A stretch of DNA of 64,000 bases from Gemmatimonadota bacterium (GCA_041390105.1 JAWKQO010000001.1:1676001-1740000); one strand, 5' to 3'. Positions 48,907-58,534 are shown, counted from the stretch's first letter. The notes: generated from the letters alone by a model not told the origin. Numbers and translations are program-made.

Positions 48907-50142
48907 TCATTTGGAGCGGTACAACGCGTAGCGACGGACCCGTTCCACATCGAAATCATCGGGCACAACCGCCAAGACGTAGTCTGCCCCCACTTCCAGG
49001 ACCTGCCAGGCCATCGGCAAGACAATATCACCGAGCCAGTGTCCGTCCGATGGATCGAACACGCTCCACGTGGCCTCGAGTGCTGTCTGCGGTACGTATT
49101 CCTGGACCCAGAGCATGCCGATCCGGTCGATCAGCATCTGGCGAATCCACGGGAGGTACTCCGGATAGACCGCGTCGTCCAGCGTCTCCTTCCAGCGGCG
49201 CCGCACCTCGGGGTCCTCCGGGGCGCCGGCCAACGAGGCCGCTTTGTACGCTTCGACCATCTCGGTCGTGAGCGCTCGCCCCAGTTCCGGCCGACGAATG
49301 AACGACTGCAGCGTGCCTTCCGGGGTCAGCACCGCAATGGAATACGCTTCGTTATCGGCGAAGTAGAGCCGCTCGTTGCCAACCGCCGCGACGGGATTGC
49401 GCGAGAAGGGGGGGCGGCCCCGGGTCTTGTCTTCCGTACCGTCCGGTCGTTTCCACAAGTAGGTGATGTACGAGTAGCCCAAACCCTCGAACACCTGGTT
49501 CGAGAACTTGCCATCGGGTCCATATCGAACGAACCGGATCGGATCGCGCTCAACGGCACCCAACACACCCGGTGGACGCATCTCGAGGAGAAAGGCGAGA
49601 AATCCTTCGCCAATCGGGCCGACCAGTTGTGGATAGGAGCCAGGATCGGTCGGAGGTTCGAGCTGCAGCATCCGTGAATAGCGGGCCTCCGGCCCGAAGA
49701 CCTGCATCCGGCGTTCCGCGTGCTCCCAGGTGGCCACCGAGTCCCCCAGGGGCCAGAGCCACTGAATTCGCGCTCCATGGGCAGATCCGAACTCGCCTGG
49801 GCCACCACCCTGCCGGCCCGTCCCCTGCACATACTGGCCCTGCTCATCGAACCAGCGAAGCATCGGTGCCGCGCCGGTCGCGAGGACGATGCTGCCGTCC
49901 TCCAGAACAGTCCCGTCGGAGACACGAAAAAGCACCTGCATCGTGTCGCTCGCGTCCGCACCGATCTCGGCGCTCGGGAGGATGTCCAAGGTCCACGGAC
50001 TGGACGCCACTGGGGCCTGGCTCATGACGATCCGTACACCCGCGCTGTCTCGGGCGCTGAACGGGCGCGGCGCCGGGCCTTCGGCACAGGAGGTGGCAAC
50101 CAGGCTGGAGGCGATCAGGAGCGCTGCGGGCAGCTTCGCCAT
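48907..50142 (-). CDS. Six-bladed beta-propeller lipoprotein
   Basis: A 411-aa lipoprotein: signal with lipobox VATSC (Cys 19), then NHL-like blade repeats (SDGTVLEDGSIVLATG, RWFDEQGQYVQGTGRQG, RFVRYGPDGKFSNQ and ERLYFADNEAYSIAVLTPEG) and GGGPGEF, the hallmark of the six-bladed-propeller (6-bladed, 2-ligand) group common in Gemmatimonadota and Bacteroidota. A helical insert (~270-310) precedes the last blades. Binding role only; no catalytic motif. ATG start. Directly convergent with the winged-helix gene (3-nt gap between stops). Confidence 0.75.
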   Translation of the reverse strand: MAKLPAALLIASSLVATSCAEGPAPRPFSARDSAGVRIVMSQAPVASSPWTLDILPSAEIGADASDTMQVLFRVSDGTVLEDGSIVLATGAAPMLRWFDEQGQYVQGTGRQGGGPGEFGSAHGARIQWLWPLGDSVATWEHAERRMQVFGPEARYSRMLQLEPPTDPGSYPQLVGPIGEGFLAFLLEMRPPGVLGAVERDPIRFVRYGPDGKFSNQVFEGLGYSYITYLWKRPDGTEDKTRGRPPFSRNPVAAVGNERLYFADNEAYSIAVLTPEGTLQSFIRRPELGRALTTEMVEAYKAASLAGAPEDPEVRRRWKETLDDAVYPEYLPWIRQMLIDRIGMLWVQEYVPQTALEATWSVFDPSDGHWLGDIVLPMAWQVLEVGADYVLAVVPDDFDVERVRRYALYRSK

Positions 50143-50294
50143 GTGGGATCCCTCGCCGTGGGAGCACCGTTCTGCTTGGACGCATCCGCAACCTATCAGC
50201 CGCGCGTCGGTGGGGCGAACACAGTGCGGAAGGACCCGTCGCGGGGAACTCGGAGTTCACCGTTCCAATCACCGCACCGAAAGCGGCTACTCCC

Positions 50295-53021
50295 TCACTC
50301 GGCCCGCAGCGCCACCACCGGATCGATGCGTAGCGCCCGGCGCGCCGGCAGGTAGGCAGCCAGCAACGCGACTCCGAACAGCAGCCCGGATACCACGGCG
50401 AAGGTGCGCGGGTCGGTGGTGTCCGCACCGAAGACCAGGGCCTCCAGGAAGCGCATGGCCCATAGGGACCCAGCCAGTCCGGCCAGGATGCCGAGCCCGG
50501 TGACCGCCAGTTCCTGCCGCAAGACCAACAAGACGAGTCGCCCCCGGGGGGCGCCGAGGGAGGCTCGCAGACCCAACTCGCGCGTCCGGCGCACCACCGC
50601 AAACGCGATCGTTGCGTAGAGCCCCGCCCCCACGAGAAAGAGAGCGACGCCCCCGAAGAGGCTCAGCAGCATCGTGACCACGCGGGGCCGCGCTGTGATG
50701 TCGGCCAGGCGGGTGTCCATGGACATGACGGAGGTCAGCACGGCGTTCGGGTTCAATTCAGCCAACGCTGCGCGCAGGGCGGCCACCACCGACGTGGGGT
50801 CGCCCGTGGTGCGCACCATGATGCCGGTTTCCAGCCGCGGTGCTTGCCGCACCGAGACGTAACCCTGCAGCCCCGGTGGTTGGCCCAGCCCGTCGTAGGT
50901 GACGTCCCTCGCGATCCCCACGACCATTCCACCCAACCCGAACTCGGACCAGCTCAAGCGAATGCGGCGCCCGATCGCTCCGCCATCGGGGAAGAGGTAG
51001 CGCGCGGCGGTTTCGCCGAGGACGATCACAGGCTCGCTCGTCTCGTCGTCCGTGCGCTCGATGTCGCGGCCCTCGATGAGCTCGATGCCCATCGTCGCCA
51101 GGTGTGTTTCGGGAACGGGCTGGATGCGAAGCCAGGTGTGGGCCGTGGGATCGAGCTGGGGACGTCCGTCCGAGCCCATCACGATGGCCCGCCAGGTGGG
51201 GCTGCCCATGGGGATCGACCCCAGGGTGGCCGCGCTCACGCCCGGAAGCTCTCGCACGCGGTCCACGAATGCGGTGTGGAAGGTGCCGGGATCGATTCCC
51301 GCGAGACGATCGGTGGTCGTGAGCGCGTAGGTGGCCGTCAGTAGGCGCTCGCTATCGAACCCAAGGTCTACCCGCTGCAGATTCGACAGGCTTCGGATCA
51401 TCACCGTCGCGCCGGAGAGGAGCACGAGCGCCACGGCGACCTGGAGCACGATCAAGCCGTTGCTCCCGGTGATCCCGAGCCTCCACGCGGTGCGTCGCGT
51501 CGGTGGGCGCCCGCCGCGCAGGGACGCGTTGGGATCGCTCTGGGCCGCCCGCCACGCTGGGAGGAGGCCGAAACCGACACCGACTCCGGCCGTCAGCAAG
51601 GTGGCGAACACCACCACCCGCCAGTCGATGCTGAGCATTGCGGGGTCCAGGTAGACGATCGCACGCCTTCCCGTCGTGCCGACGGCCTGGGCCAGCCACC
51701 CACCCAGCACGTCCACACCCAACCCGGCCAGGACGGTGCCGGCCAGGCCACCCAGCGCGGCCAGCACCAGGCTCTCCGTCAGCATCTGCCGCAGGATCCG
51801 GCCGGGAGCCGCTCCCAGCGAGGTGCGGACCGCGACCTCTTGCTGCCGGCTCGCTCCCCGCGCCGCCAGCAACGCAGCCAGATTCGCGGTCGCGACCAAC
51901 AGCAGCAGCAGGACCGCCGCGAAGAGCGCGAGCAGCGATGCCTGCGCGGTCGGGTTCGAGCGCGCCTCACGAAACGTCATCAGATCGGCACCGAACAGGA
52001 GTTCGGACGCTGCCACGGGCGCCGGGAAGCGCTCCTTGAGGGTCGCACCGAACGCCCGCACCTGTTCCTGGGCTGCGGCCAACGTTACGCCTGGAACCAA
52101 CCGAGCCAGGACCAGGAAGTGCATGTTCCATGCGTCGTCCAGAGCGCTGTCGTTCTCGACCTCGCGCAAGGCGGCCATGGGAAGCCAGATGTCGGCTTCG
52201 CCCGTCAGGCCGGGGAACGTCGAAGGTAGGACCCCCACGATCTCGAACCGCAACTGGTCCAGCGTGAGGTTGCTCCCGATGGCGGCGTCGGACGAGCCGA
52301 AGCGTTGGGCCCAGAAATCGTGACTCACCAGGGCCAACATCCGCGGCGCGCCCGCGTCTTCGTCGTCCGGGCCGAACAGCCGGCCTCTCGCCGCCTCCAG
52401 CCCGAGCAGCTCGAATAGAGAGGGCGTTACGACCTCCACCGACGCAACCGACGGATCGCCCAGCTCCGTGAGCGTCATGGTGCGCCGCTCGTACCCCGCG
52501 GCCACCTCGATCGACGAGACGTCCCGCATGAGATCCTGGTAGCGGGGATAGGACCACCGGGTCCCACCCATCTCGGCTGGCGTCATGCCGACCATCTGGT
52601 CGACGACCACGAGACGCTCGGGCTCGGGGAACGGCGGATCCGAAAGGATCGCCTCCTCCAGCACCGTGAACAGTGCCGTGCTGGCACCGATCGAGGACGC
52701 GAGCATGATCAGCGCGGCGACCGCGAACCCGGGGCTACGCGCCAGCGTGCGCAACGCGTAGCGGGTATCCTGCAGGACCGACTCCATCGTCCACCCCTCC
52801 TTCCACTCCCAGGCCCCGTGCCAGAACGCGCCGAACAAGAAGGCCGCAACCCGCGCTCCACCTCCCTGCCCCGACCGACGGAGCTGCCACAACTCCGCTT
52901 CCCACTCGTCCAACCACTCCCGACGTCCGTCCCCTGGTACGAGTCGCGCCGCCACTCGAAGCAGGCGCCGGCTCCAGCGGGTGAGGGCATCGGGCCGCCA
53001 CTCGTGGCCCGAGTGGGTCAC
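50295..53021 (-). CDS. ADOP-family MacB/FtsX permease with PadR-associated N-terminal region
   Basis: A 908-aa duplicated permease. The first ~80 residues form an extra cytoplasmic helical region (WLDEWEAELWQLRR, AFLFGAFWHGAWEWKE) found in ADOP copies encoded with PadR. Then DTRYALRTLARSPGFAVAAL starts the first FtsX half (TM ~105-125, periplasmic domain, TM block ~360-480), the second half (TM ~525-545) and the end RIDPVVALRAE. GTG start overlapping the PadR stop as GTGA (53018-53021), so co-translated. Regulated with PadR; substrate unknown, and no ATPase gene nearby. Confidence 0.9.
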   Translation of the reverse strand: MTHSGHEWRPDALTRWSRRLLRVAARLVPGDGRREWLDEWEAELWQLRRSGQGGGARVAAFLFGAFWHGAWEWKEGWTMESVLQDTRYALRTLARSPGFAVAALIMLASSIGASTALFTVLEEAILSDPPFPEPERLVVVDQMVGMTPAEMGGTRWSYPRYQDLMRDVSSIEVAAGYERRTMTLTELGDPSVASVEVVTPSLFELLGLEAARGRLFGPDDEDAGAPRMLALVSHDFWAQRFGSSDAAIGSNLTLDQLRFEIVGVLPSTFPGLTGEADIWLPMAALREVENDSALDDAWNMHFLVLARLVPGVTLAAAQEQVRAFGATLKERFPAPVAASELLFGADLMTFREARSNPTAQASLLALFAAVLLLLLVATANLAALLAARGASRQQEVAVRTSLGAAPGRILRQMLTESLVLAALGGLAGTVLAGLGVDVLGGWLAQAVGTTGRRAIVYLDPAMLSIDWRVVVFATLLTAGVGVGFGLLPAWRAAQSDPNASLRGGRPPTRRTAWRLGITGSNGLIVLQVAVALVLLSGATVMIRSLSNLQRVDLGFDSERLLTATYALTTTDRLAGIDPGTFHTAFVDRVRELPGVSAATLGSIPMGSPTWRAIVMGSDGRPQLDPTAHTWLRIQPVPETHLATMGIELIEGRDIERTDDETSEPVIVLGETAARYLFPDGGAIGRRIRLSWSEFGLGGMVVGIARDVTYDGLGQPPGLQGYVSVRQAPRLETGIMVRTTGDPTSVVAALRAALAELNPNAVLTSVMSMDTRLADITARPRVVTMLLSLFGGVALFLVGAGLYATIAFAVVRRTRELGLRASLGAPRGRLVLLVLRQELAVTGLGILAGLAGSLWAMRFLEALVFGADTTDPRTFAVVSGLLFGVALLAAYLPARRALRIDPVVALRAE

Positions 53022-53344
53022 GACTCGGCGTCTCCGACGATGCGTAGGCCGTCGGAACGCACGCCGGGGAGAGGTCCACCCACGCGCGCGCGGGCCTCCC
53101 CAAGTGCTCTGGCGCCTGCGGCCGTCAGCGCGTAGTAGCGGCGTCGCGGCCGGCGCTCGGCTTCTGCGAGCTCCGCATCCTCCCAGCGGCCCGCGATGAG
53201 CTTGCGCTTTTCCAAGCGACGTAGGGTCGTGTAGACCGTTCCCGGCAGAAGGCCCGTCTGCTCGGTCAGATCCAGGCCGTAGCTCACCCCACCCTCGAGA
53301 GCGGCGAGGATGCTGGTCACCGCGTGTCCGAACGGACGCCCCAC
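53018..53344 (-). CDS. PadR-family transcriptional regulator
   Basis: A 108-aa PadR-type winged-helix repressor: FGHAVTSILAALEGGVSYGL, recognition helix LLPGTVYTTLRRLEKRKLIA, wing RRPRRRYYALTAAG, then the last helix. Dimeric, ligand unknown. GTG 53344 is chosen because GGAGG precedes it by 5 nt, whereas the GTG at 53350 has no space. Co-operonic with the ADOP permease. Upstream lie a perfect 17-bp palindrome (53393-53409) and an adjacent dyad (53409-53426), the likely autoregulatory site. Confidence 0.88.
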   Translation of the reverse strand: MGRPFGHAVTSILAALEGGVSYGLDLTEQTGLLPGTVYTTLRRLEKRKLIAGRWEDAELAEAERRPRRRYYALTAAGARALGEARARVGGPLPGVRSDGLRIVGDAES

Positions 53345-53392
53345 TCCCACCTCCTCGGCGGCCTCCGGCCGGCCTCTGGCGGCTCCTCTTGT

Positions 53393-53426
53393 CTTCGGCT
53401 CAGCCGAAGTGTACAGTAGTGTTCAC
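53393..53426. promoter_or_regulatory. Palindrome plus dyad in the PadR divergent promoter
   Basis: CTTCGGCT-C-AGCCGAAG (53393-53409) abuts GTGTACAGTAGTGTTCAC (53409-53426), whose half sites GTG-N-ACA and TGT-N-CAC are spaced by four bases. PadR proteins typically recognise TGT-N-ACA-like dyads near their own promoter. It lies 49-82 nt upstream of the PadR start and 34 nt before the gene at 53460. Confidence 0.5.
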
Positions 53427-53459
53427 AATTTCGCCATACCTAGAAGCGGTGGGGTGGAG

Positions 53460-54245
53460 ATGCGCCGAACGACAATGGTGGGAGCGGCGTTGCTCGGGCT
53501 TCTGCCGGGCGTGCTCGAGGCGCAGCAGGCGCCGGACGGAGCGATCGAGATCCCGCTGCGGACCGTCGCAGGGAGATTCCTCGTGCCGGTGCAGTTGGCG
53601 TCCGGCGCGCAGATGGACTTCGTCTTGGGGCTGGGCGCCACGTTCCTGACCCGCTCCGGCGCGGCCCGGATCGGCGAGGACCGTCGGGGGCTCACCCTGG
53701 GCGGCCTGCCCGTGGCCCTGGGAACCGCCCAGGTGGTCCCGGACGATCTCGCTGCGCTCGATGGCGGACCGGCACCGGAGGGGATCGGCGGGATCGTAGG
53801 GTCGGAGACGTTCAACACCTTCGACGTTCTGGTCGATGCGCCCAATGGCCGGCTCCTGCTCAAACCCGCCGCCCGCTCCGTGCGCTGGCCCGGCTTCACA
53901 TTGTCCAACCCGGTCGGCGTCCAGGTCATCCACGACATGCTGATCCGGACCGATGTGGAGATGGGGGGAGCGATCTTCGGAGCGCTGCTGGACCTCGCCG
54001 GTCCCACCATGGTCATCAGCGAAGCGGCGTCCCGGACTGCAGGAGTTCAGGACGGAAGCGTCGACTTCCGTATGGGCTATGCGTCCTATCCTGCGCGCCG
54101 GACGCGTGTCCTCCCGCTCCAGCTCTTTCCCCGCTGGGGCGATGGCGAGGGAAAGGGCTTCGTGCTGATCGGTGCGGAGATGGCGCGCGACTGCGTGCTC
54201 GCAGTCAGCTACGTGCACCAGGAGATCCGCACCTGCATGCGCTAG
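53460..54245 (+). CDS. Exported retropepsin-like protein with degenerate active site
   Basis: A 261-aa protein with signal peptide 1-~20 (ending EAQQ). The fold pattern matches bacterial two-lobe retropepsin-like aspartyl proteases: FLVPVQLASGAQMDFVLGLG, then GLPVALG, IGGIVGSETFNTFDVLVD and NGRLLLKP, followed by a second lobe MGGAIFGALLDLAGPTMVIS. Where active members have DTGA/DTG, it reads GLGA and DLAG, so catalytic Asp is lost in lobe 1 and the motif altered in lobe 2. It is probably a binding protein rather than a protease. The ATG is immediately downstream of a G-rich stretch. Divergent from PadR, possibly under its operator. Confidence 0.6.
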   Translation: MRRTTMVGAALLGLLPGVLEAQQAPDGAIEIPLRTVAGRFLVPVQLASGAQMDFVLGLGATFLTRSGAARIGEDRRGLTLGGLPVALGTAQVVPDDLAALDGGPAPEGIGGIVGSETFNTFDVLVDAPNGRLLLKPAARSVRWPGFTLSNPVGVQVIHDMLIRTDVEMGGAIFGALLDLAGPTMVISEAASRTAGVQDGSVDFRMGYASYPARRTRVLPLQLFPRWGDGEGKGFVLIGAEMARDCVLAVSYVHQEIRTCMR

Positions 54246-54264
54246 GCACGCCGAACCAGCCCTT

Positions 54265-54990
54265 CTACGGCGCCCCCACCGACACGCCCAGATAGAACGT
54301 CACCAGGTTCGTCCTGGAGCGGATCGGCTCGGCCTGCACGCCACCCCCCGGCGTCTCGCGGAGCCCGCCCTCGCGGAGGTATTCGGTTCGGCCGTTGCGG
54401 ACGTATTCGGAGCCCACATCGAGCGAGACGCGGTGTGCTCTTGCACCGCTCAGGCGGATGCGCAGCCCGCCACCACCCGCCAGCGCGAAGGTGATGTCGT
54501 CGAAGTTGGTCGACGAGGCGAAGGGTTCGGTGTTCAGGCTGCCTTCCACCGAGGTCGTGGTGGCGAAGTACGAGAAGCCGATGGAACCGTGCAGATAGGG
54601 CCGCACCGGCCCACTCCCGAGAGCGACCTCGGGCCCGAACCCGAGACGAGCGATCCAGTTCTGGGTTGTCACGTCCACATCCACGAACGGCACCGTCGGA
54701 CTGAGCGGGCGGCGCACCGTGCGGCTACCGTAGATCAACCAGGCGCCGTCCAGACGCAGCCCCACCACGCGAGCGGGATCGAGATACAGCACGCCGAACC
54801 CTGCGAATCCACCGCCGATGTCGACGTAGTCACCGAACTCGCCCACCGGCATCGCTACGACCAGATGGCCACCGGCCTCTCCGCGGGGCTCCGCCGGAGG
54901 GAACAACTGCTCGGGTCGCTGCGCGGCCAGCGGAGGAACGAACGCAAGCATCACCAGCGCGGAAAGCCCAAGGCCTACGCGCATACTCAT
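54265..54990 (-). CDS. Outer-membrane beta-barrel protein
   Basis: A 241-aa exported protein (signal 1-~24, ending LAAQ) with alternating hydrophobic/polar strands: GGHLVVAMPVGEFGDYVDIG, GFAGFGVLYLDPARVVGLRL, WIARLGFGPEVALG, PYLHGSIGFSYFA, ALAGGGGLRIRL, LDVGSEYVRNG and a C-terminal TFYLGVSVGAP. This is an 8- to 10-strand barrel of the OMP_b-brl type. No ligand-binding signature. ATG 54990 behind GGGGAAGAG. Convergent with the retropepsin-like gene with 19 nt between stops. Confidence 0.76.
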   Translation of the reverse strand: MSMRVGLGLSALVMLAFVPPLAAQRPEQLFPPAEPRGEAGGHLVVAMPVGEFGDYVDIGGGFAGFGVLYLDPARVVGLRLDGAWLIYGSRTVRRPLSPTVPFVDVDVTTQNWIARLGFGPEVALGSGPVRPYLHGSIGFSYFATTTSVEGSLNTEPFASSTNFDDITFALAGGGGLRIRLSGARAHRVSLDVGSEYVRNGRTEYLREGGLRETPGGGVQAEPIRSRTNLVTFYLGVSVGAP

Positions 54991-55283
54991 CTCTTCCCCT
55001 CCCCAGCGGAGTTCAGGGGCCGCTGCACCTCAACCTGACGCGACGCCTCTTTGGAAGGGACCGAGAGGTCCCCGCGACCTGTGTCAGGGTTCACCCGCGG
55101 GGGTCCCGAGCCTCCGCGCCGTCGAGGACTGGAGCCAACCTGCCCCGCTGGGCAGAGAGGGCCCCATACGTGAATCAGGGGACACCCGACGGACGCCCCC
55201 GACTCCACGCACGAGAATCCGGTAGCTCTGCGATCATTGCGATCATCCTGGCAGGCACGATTCGACCGCCGAGGAGGAGAACC

Positions 55284-56072
55284 ATGGAGGGAATCCGATC
55301 CAAGCAGCAGGGCGTGCCCACGTGGGCCGACTGCGCCACTACGGACCTCGATGCGGCTGAGCGCTTCTACTCCACGGTGTTCGGCTGGACGCCTGAACGC
55401 ATGCGCGGCGCGGACGGTAACCTCTACTCCGTGCAGCGACTCGACGGTGCAATGGTGGCGGGGCTCTACGAGCTCGATCCGCGCCTCCGCAGCATGGGCG
55501 TACCCCCCCACTGGGGCACGTACATGCACGTCGATGACGTCGCCGCCACACTGGAGCGGGTGAAGGCAGCGGGAGGCACCGTGCTGGAGGAACCCATCAC
55601 AGAGCCCGGTGTCGGCACCATCGCCATCATCCAGGATCCAGTCGGAGGGTTCCTGCGGCTGTGGCATCCCGCGCCGGAACATGGCGCTGAGATCTTCGAC
55701 GTTCCGGGAGCCATGACCTGGAACGAGCTCTGCACCAAAGAGCCCGAGAAAGCGGCCGCGTTCTACGCCACGGTCTTCGGCGTCGCCGTGGAGCGGATGG
55801 GGCTACCCACGCCCTACATCACGCTCAACGTCGCGGGGCGTCCCGTGGCCGGGATCCTGAAGCAGACGCCTGAGATGGGGGACTTTCCCACCTCGTGGGA
55901 TGTGTACTTCGCGACCGACGATGTGGACCGTGCCGCAGAGACCGCGATAGCCGCGGGAGGCACGGTGCTGCGGGCCCCGTTCGACGTCCCGGGCGGAAGC
56001 CGCATGGCCGTGCTGCAGGACCCGCAAGGCGCGGTCTTCGAGGTGATCCGCATGAGCACGGATCACGGCTGA
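55284..56072 (+). CDS. Two-domain VOC (glyoxalase/bleomycin-resistance fold) protein
   Basis: A 262-aa soluble protein with two vicinal-oxygen-chelate domains (~10-125 and ~135-258), each with the beta-alpha-beta-beta-beta pattern: TTDLDAAERFYSTVFGWTPE and TKEPEKAAAFYATVFGVAVE, and ending QDPVGGFLRLWHP and QDPQGAVFEVIRM. Metal or ligand is unknown; homologues are annotated as glyoxalase-like without proven activity. The excellent GAGGAGGAG before ATG 55284 decides the start over a longer frame from 55170. Confidence 0.87.
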   Translation: MEGIRSKQQGVPTWADCATTDLDAAERFYSTVFGWTPERMRGADGNLYSVQRLDGAMVAGLYELDPRLRSMGVPPHWGTYMHVDDVAATLERVKAAGGTVLEEPITEPGVGTIAIIQDPVGGFLRLWHPAPEHGAEIFDVPGAMTWNELCTKEPEKAAAFYATVFGVAVERMGLPTPYITLNVAGRPVAGILKQTPEMGDFPTSWDVYFATDDVDRAAETAIAAGGTVLRAPFDVPGGSRMAVLQDPQGAVFEVIRMSTDHG

Positions 56073-56094
56073 GGAGAGGGCGCGGACGTGCGAA

Positions 56095-56122
56095 GAGGGG
56101 GCCGGCCTCGACCAGCCCCCTC
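56095..56122. terminator. Bidirectional terminator hairpin
   Basis: Perfect 8-bp stem GAGGGGGC/GCCCCCTC with a 12-nt loop between convergent stops at 56072 (+) and 56168 (-). Confidence 0.5.
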
Positions 56123-56167
56123 CATTCCTACAATCGACTCGCACCTCCGCGTGGAGCGGAGCAGCGC

Positions 56168-58534
56168 CTAGTTGTTCGAGTCACCCCCTCCACCTCCATT
56201 CTGACATTCACAGGGGGGGCACTCCGGCGCGATGTCCAGTGCGAACGCCGCGCTGTCCGTATCCCAGTGGTGCCAGAGATCGTCCCCATCGGTCCGCTTG
56301 TTGTAGGTGGTCAGGAAGACCGAGAAGGCGCACTTGGTCAGCGGCGGTGTGGCCGGCGCGGGATGATCCAGCATGTGCCCGAACGTGTGGGTCGGGCTCG
56401 CTCCCGCCGCCGCAGGTGGCACGCCGACATTCAGACTGGACGTGTGCATGGTGTCGCTGCCACCACTCAAGCCCCGCTTCCACCAGATCTTGTGGTAGTA
56501 CTGGAACATCTCGTAGGGGTGGTAGGCCCGGTAGCCGATGCCGAACGTCGAGGTCGAGGTCCCAGCCAGGAACTGGCACTCCTCGTTCGAAAGGACGCCG
56601 TTCATGCGCAGGTCCTCGATCAACGCGACCTCAGCGCGATTGTCCCACCAGAACACGTGGCTGAGCGCGCCGAAGGGCACCATGTTGGTGGGACCGATGG
56701 CCTGGAACTTCCGGCGGAACGTGAACGCCGCCTGCACCTCGACCCCACCCAGTCCGGTCGCCGGGGTGCCATTGGGCCGCAGCCGCTCACCGGCGGCGTT
56801 GAAGACCTCGATGGTGACGAGGTGCCGCTTGGTGGGCTGACCGGCTACCGGAGGTGTGGTCGACTCGCTCCAGTCCTTCGCGGGATCCGTCGTGACCAGC
56901 CTCACGTGGGTTTGATCCGCCTCCCAATCCGAGTTGAGCGGCAGGGATCCGTCGAAGGGAATCTCGTACAGGTTGTCCTGCACGCTACCCACAGGACCCG
57001 CACTGGTGGGCCCGAGGGACACGGGGACGATGTCCACCCCACCCCCTCCGGTCGAGACAGCCTTTCGCCAGGACAGGCCATCACTGTAGTACTCGGCGCT
57101 CCCCACCGGATCGCCGTTGCTGTTCACCTCCCTGACGCTGACCCGGTAGTACTTGGCTCCGATGTCTCGCATGCTCTCCGAGAACATGATGGACATCTTG
57201 AGCGTGCCTCCCCAATTGCGATCGTGGCTCCCGTTTCCAGCCGGGCCGCCGGTGGGATAGGCCACTCCGCTGTTGGCAGCGAGCGGCTGCACTGCGGTAG
57301 CCGCCTTCTGATCGGGCGTGGCCAGCAGATGCGACCCCGTATGCCCGATGACGTCCAGGTACACGAAGGCATCGCCCGGTCCGCCGTTGTCGCGACATGC
57401 GATGGCCCAGGGATGATAGGACTTCAGGTGCGCGTCGTCGTGTTGCCCGAACCACTGGCCGGCGGCCACACCGTCGTAGATGGTGATGGTGAAGGGGCCA
57501 ATGCGTTGTTTGACCTTGTAGGCGTACTCGTAGTGGCAGCCGGAGACGAGAACCGCCGGGAACTCCGACCAGCAGATGTTGAAGCGGCCATCCGGGCCAA
57601 TGCTCCCCTCCGCGAGCTTGACGGGGGTGCCGCACGAGTAGCTCGGGCACAGCAGGTAGGGACGTGCGGTGATGTACTCGGGAATCCGCTCCGCCGGGAG
57701 TCTCCGGATCGCGATCAGATCCTCGGCCGCGTGCAGGGCCCGCTCATCCAACGCCCCGTCCCGGAGGAAGGTTGCGTTGAAAGGGGCAGGATCAGGACCC
57801 GGCCACGGACCGGGCGGGAAGGGAGAACCCGGCCCCTTGGGAGGCTCGCGTACGAGCTCTTCGAGCTCCTCGAGGAGATGATCGAGCCGAGGATCCTTGA
57901 ACACCCAGGGTTTGCAGCAACAAACCCGCCGGTACACTTCCACCGTGCCGAGACAGATCGGCGTGCAGCCCCACGGCAGCGCCACCAAGCCGTCCAGATC
58001 GAGGACTCCGGGTGGGCGGGCCATCGTGGCCTCCCGGGCCACGGAGGCGAGCGCCCGGGACCGGGGGGCTTGGCCCCCCAGCGGGAGCATCTGCGGAGCA
58101 TCGGCGAGCGGACGCCAGGCCTCCACGGCAACCGCATCATACCACCACTGCGCACGTCGGCAGCGACTGACCCGCCCCGACACACAGCGCCACAGGTGGA
58201 ACCAGCCTTCCCAGACGCTGCGACCGATGTCCAGCAGGCCGGCGTCGATGACGGCACGGAAGTCAGCGGCTCGGTACGTCAGCGACGCAGTGTTCAACTC
58301 CGGGGTTGCATCGCCCACCGGGCCCACCCGCACACGATGCGCCTTCTTGAGAGCGGCATCTGGAAGAGTGAAGGTGCCGTCTTCGCCGACCGTGACGGCG
58401 GCGATCTCCTTGCCTGCCCGGTCGTAGGCACGAACCTGGACTTCGGGGCGCTCTTCCCCCGCGGCGAGGCCCTCGAACCGGAGCCTGGTCTTCCCGGACG
58501 CGCGTCCAGCGGCGTCGTCCTTCTTGGTGGCCAT
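56168..58534 (-). CDS. Large Cys-containing protein of unknown function
   Basis: A 788-aa protein not recognised as a known enzyme. There is no signal peptide (MATKKDDAAGRASGKTRLRF). N-terminal carboxypeptidase-regulatory-like beta domain (~18-85; GEDGTFTLPDAALKKAHRV); a region rich in Trp and Cys (~105-230, with RRVCCCKPWVF); a second beta-sandwich (~310-370; SIGPDGRFNICWSEFPAVLV, then CHYEYAYKVKQ and TITIYDGVAAGQWFG); a long beta-rich body with HTG and DGDD motifs; and a C-terminus ECPPCECQNGGGGGDSNN. ATG behind GGAG. Divergent from the unknown gene at 58893. Without a Sec signal it is either cytoplasmic or exported by another route. Confidence 0.7.
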   Translation of the reverse strand: MATKKDDAAGRASGKTRLRFEGLAAGEERPEVQVRAYDRAGKEIAAVTVGEDGTFTLPDAALKKAHRVRVGPVGDATPELNTASLTYRAADFRAVIDAGLLDIGRSVWEGWFHLWRCVSGRVSRCRRAQWWYDAVAVEAWRPLADAPQMLPLGGQAPRSRALASVAREATMARPPGVLDLDGLVALPWGCTPICLGTVEVYRRVCCCKPWVFKDPRLDHLLEELEELVREPPKGPGSPFPPGPWPGPDPAPFNATFLRDGALDERALHAAEDLIAIRRLPAERIPEYITARPYLLCPSYSCGTPVKLAEGSIGPDGRFNICWSEFPAVLVSGCHYEYAYKVKQRIGPFTITIYDGVAAGQWFGQHDDAHLKSYHPWAIACRDNGGPGDAFVYLDVIGHTGSHLLATPDQKAATAVQPLAANSGVAYPTGGPAGNGSHDRNWGGTLKMSIMFSESMRDIGAKYYRVSVREVNSNGDPVGSAEYYSDGLSWRKAVSTGGGGVDIVPVSLGPTSAGPVGSVQDNLYEIPFDGSLPLNSDWEADQTHVRLVTTDPAKDWSESTTPPVAGQPTKRHLVTIEVFNAAGERLRPNGTPATGLGGVEVQAAFTFRRKFQAIGPTNMVPFGALSHVFWWDNRAEVALIEDLRMNGVLSNEECQFLAGTSTSTFGIGYRAYHPYEMFQYYHKIWWKRGLSGGSDTMHTSSLNVGVPPAAAGASPTHTFGHMLDHPAPATPPLTKCAFSVFLTTYNKRTDGDDLWHHWDTDSAAFALDIAPECPPCECQNGGGGGDSNN

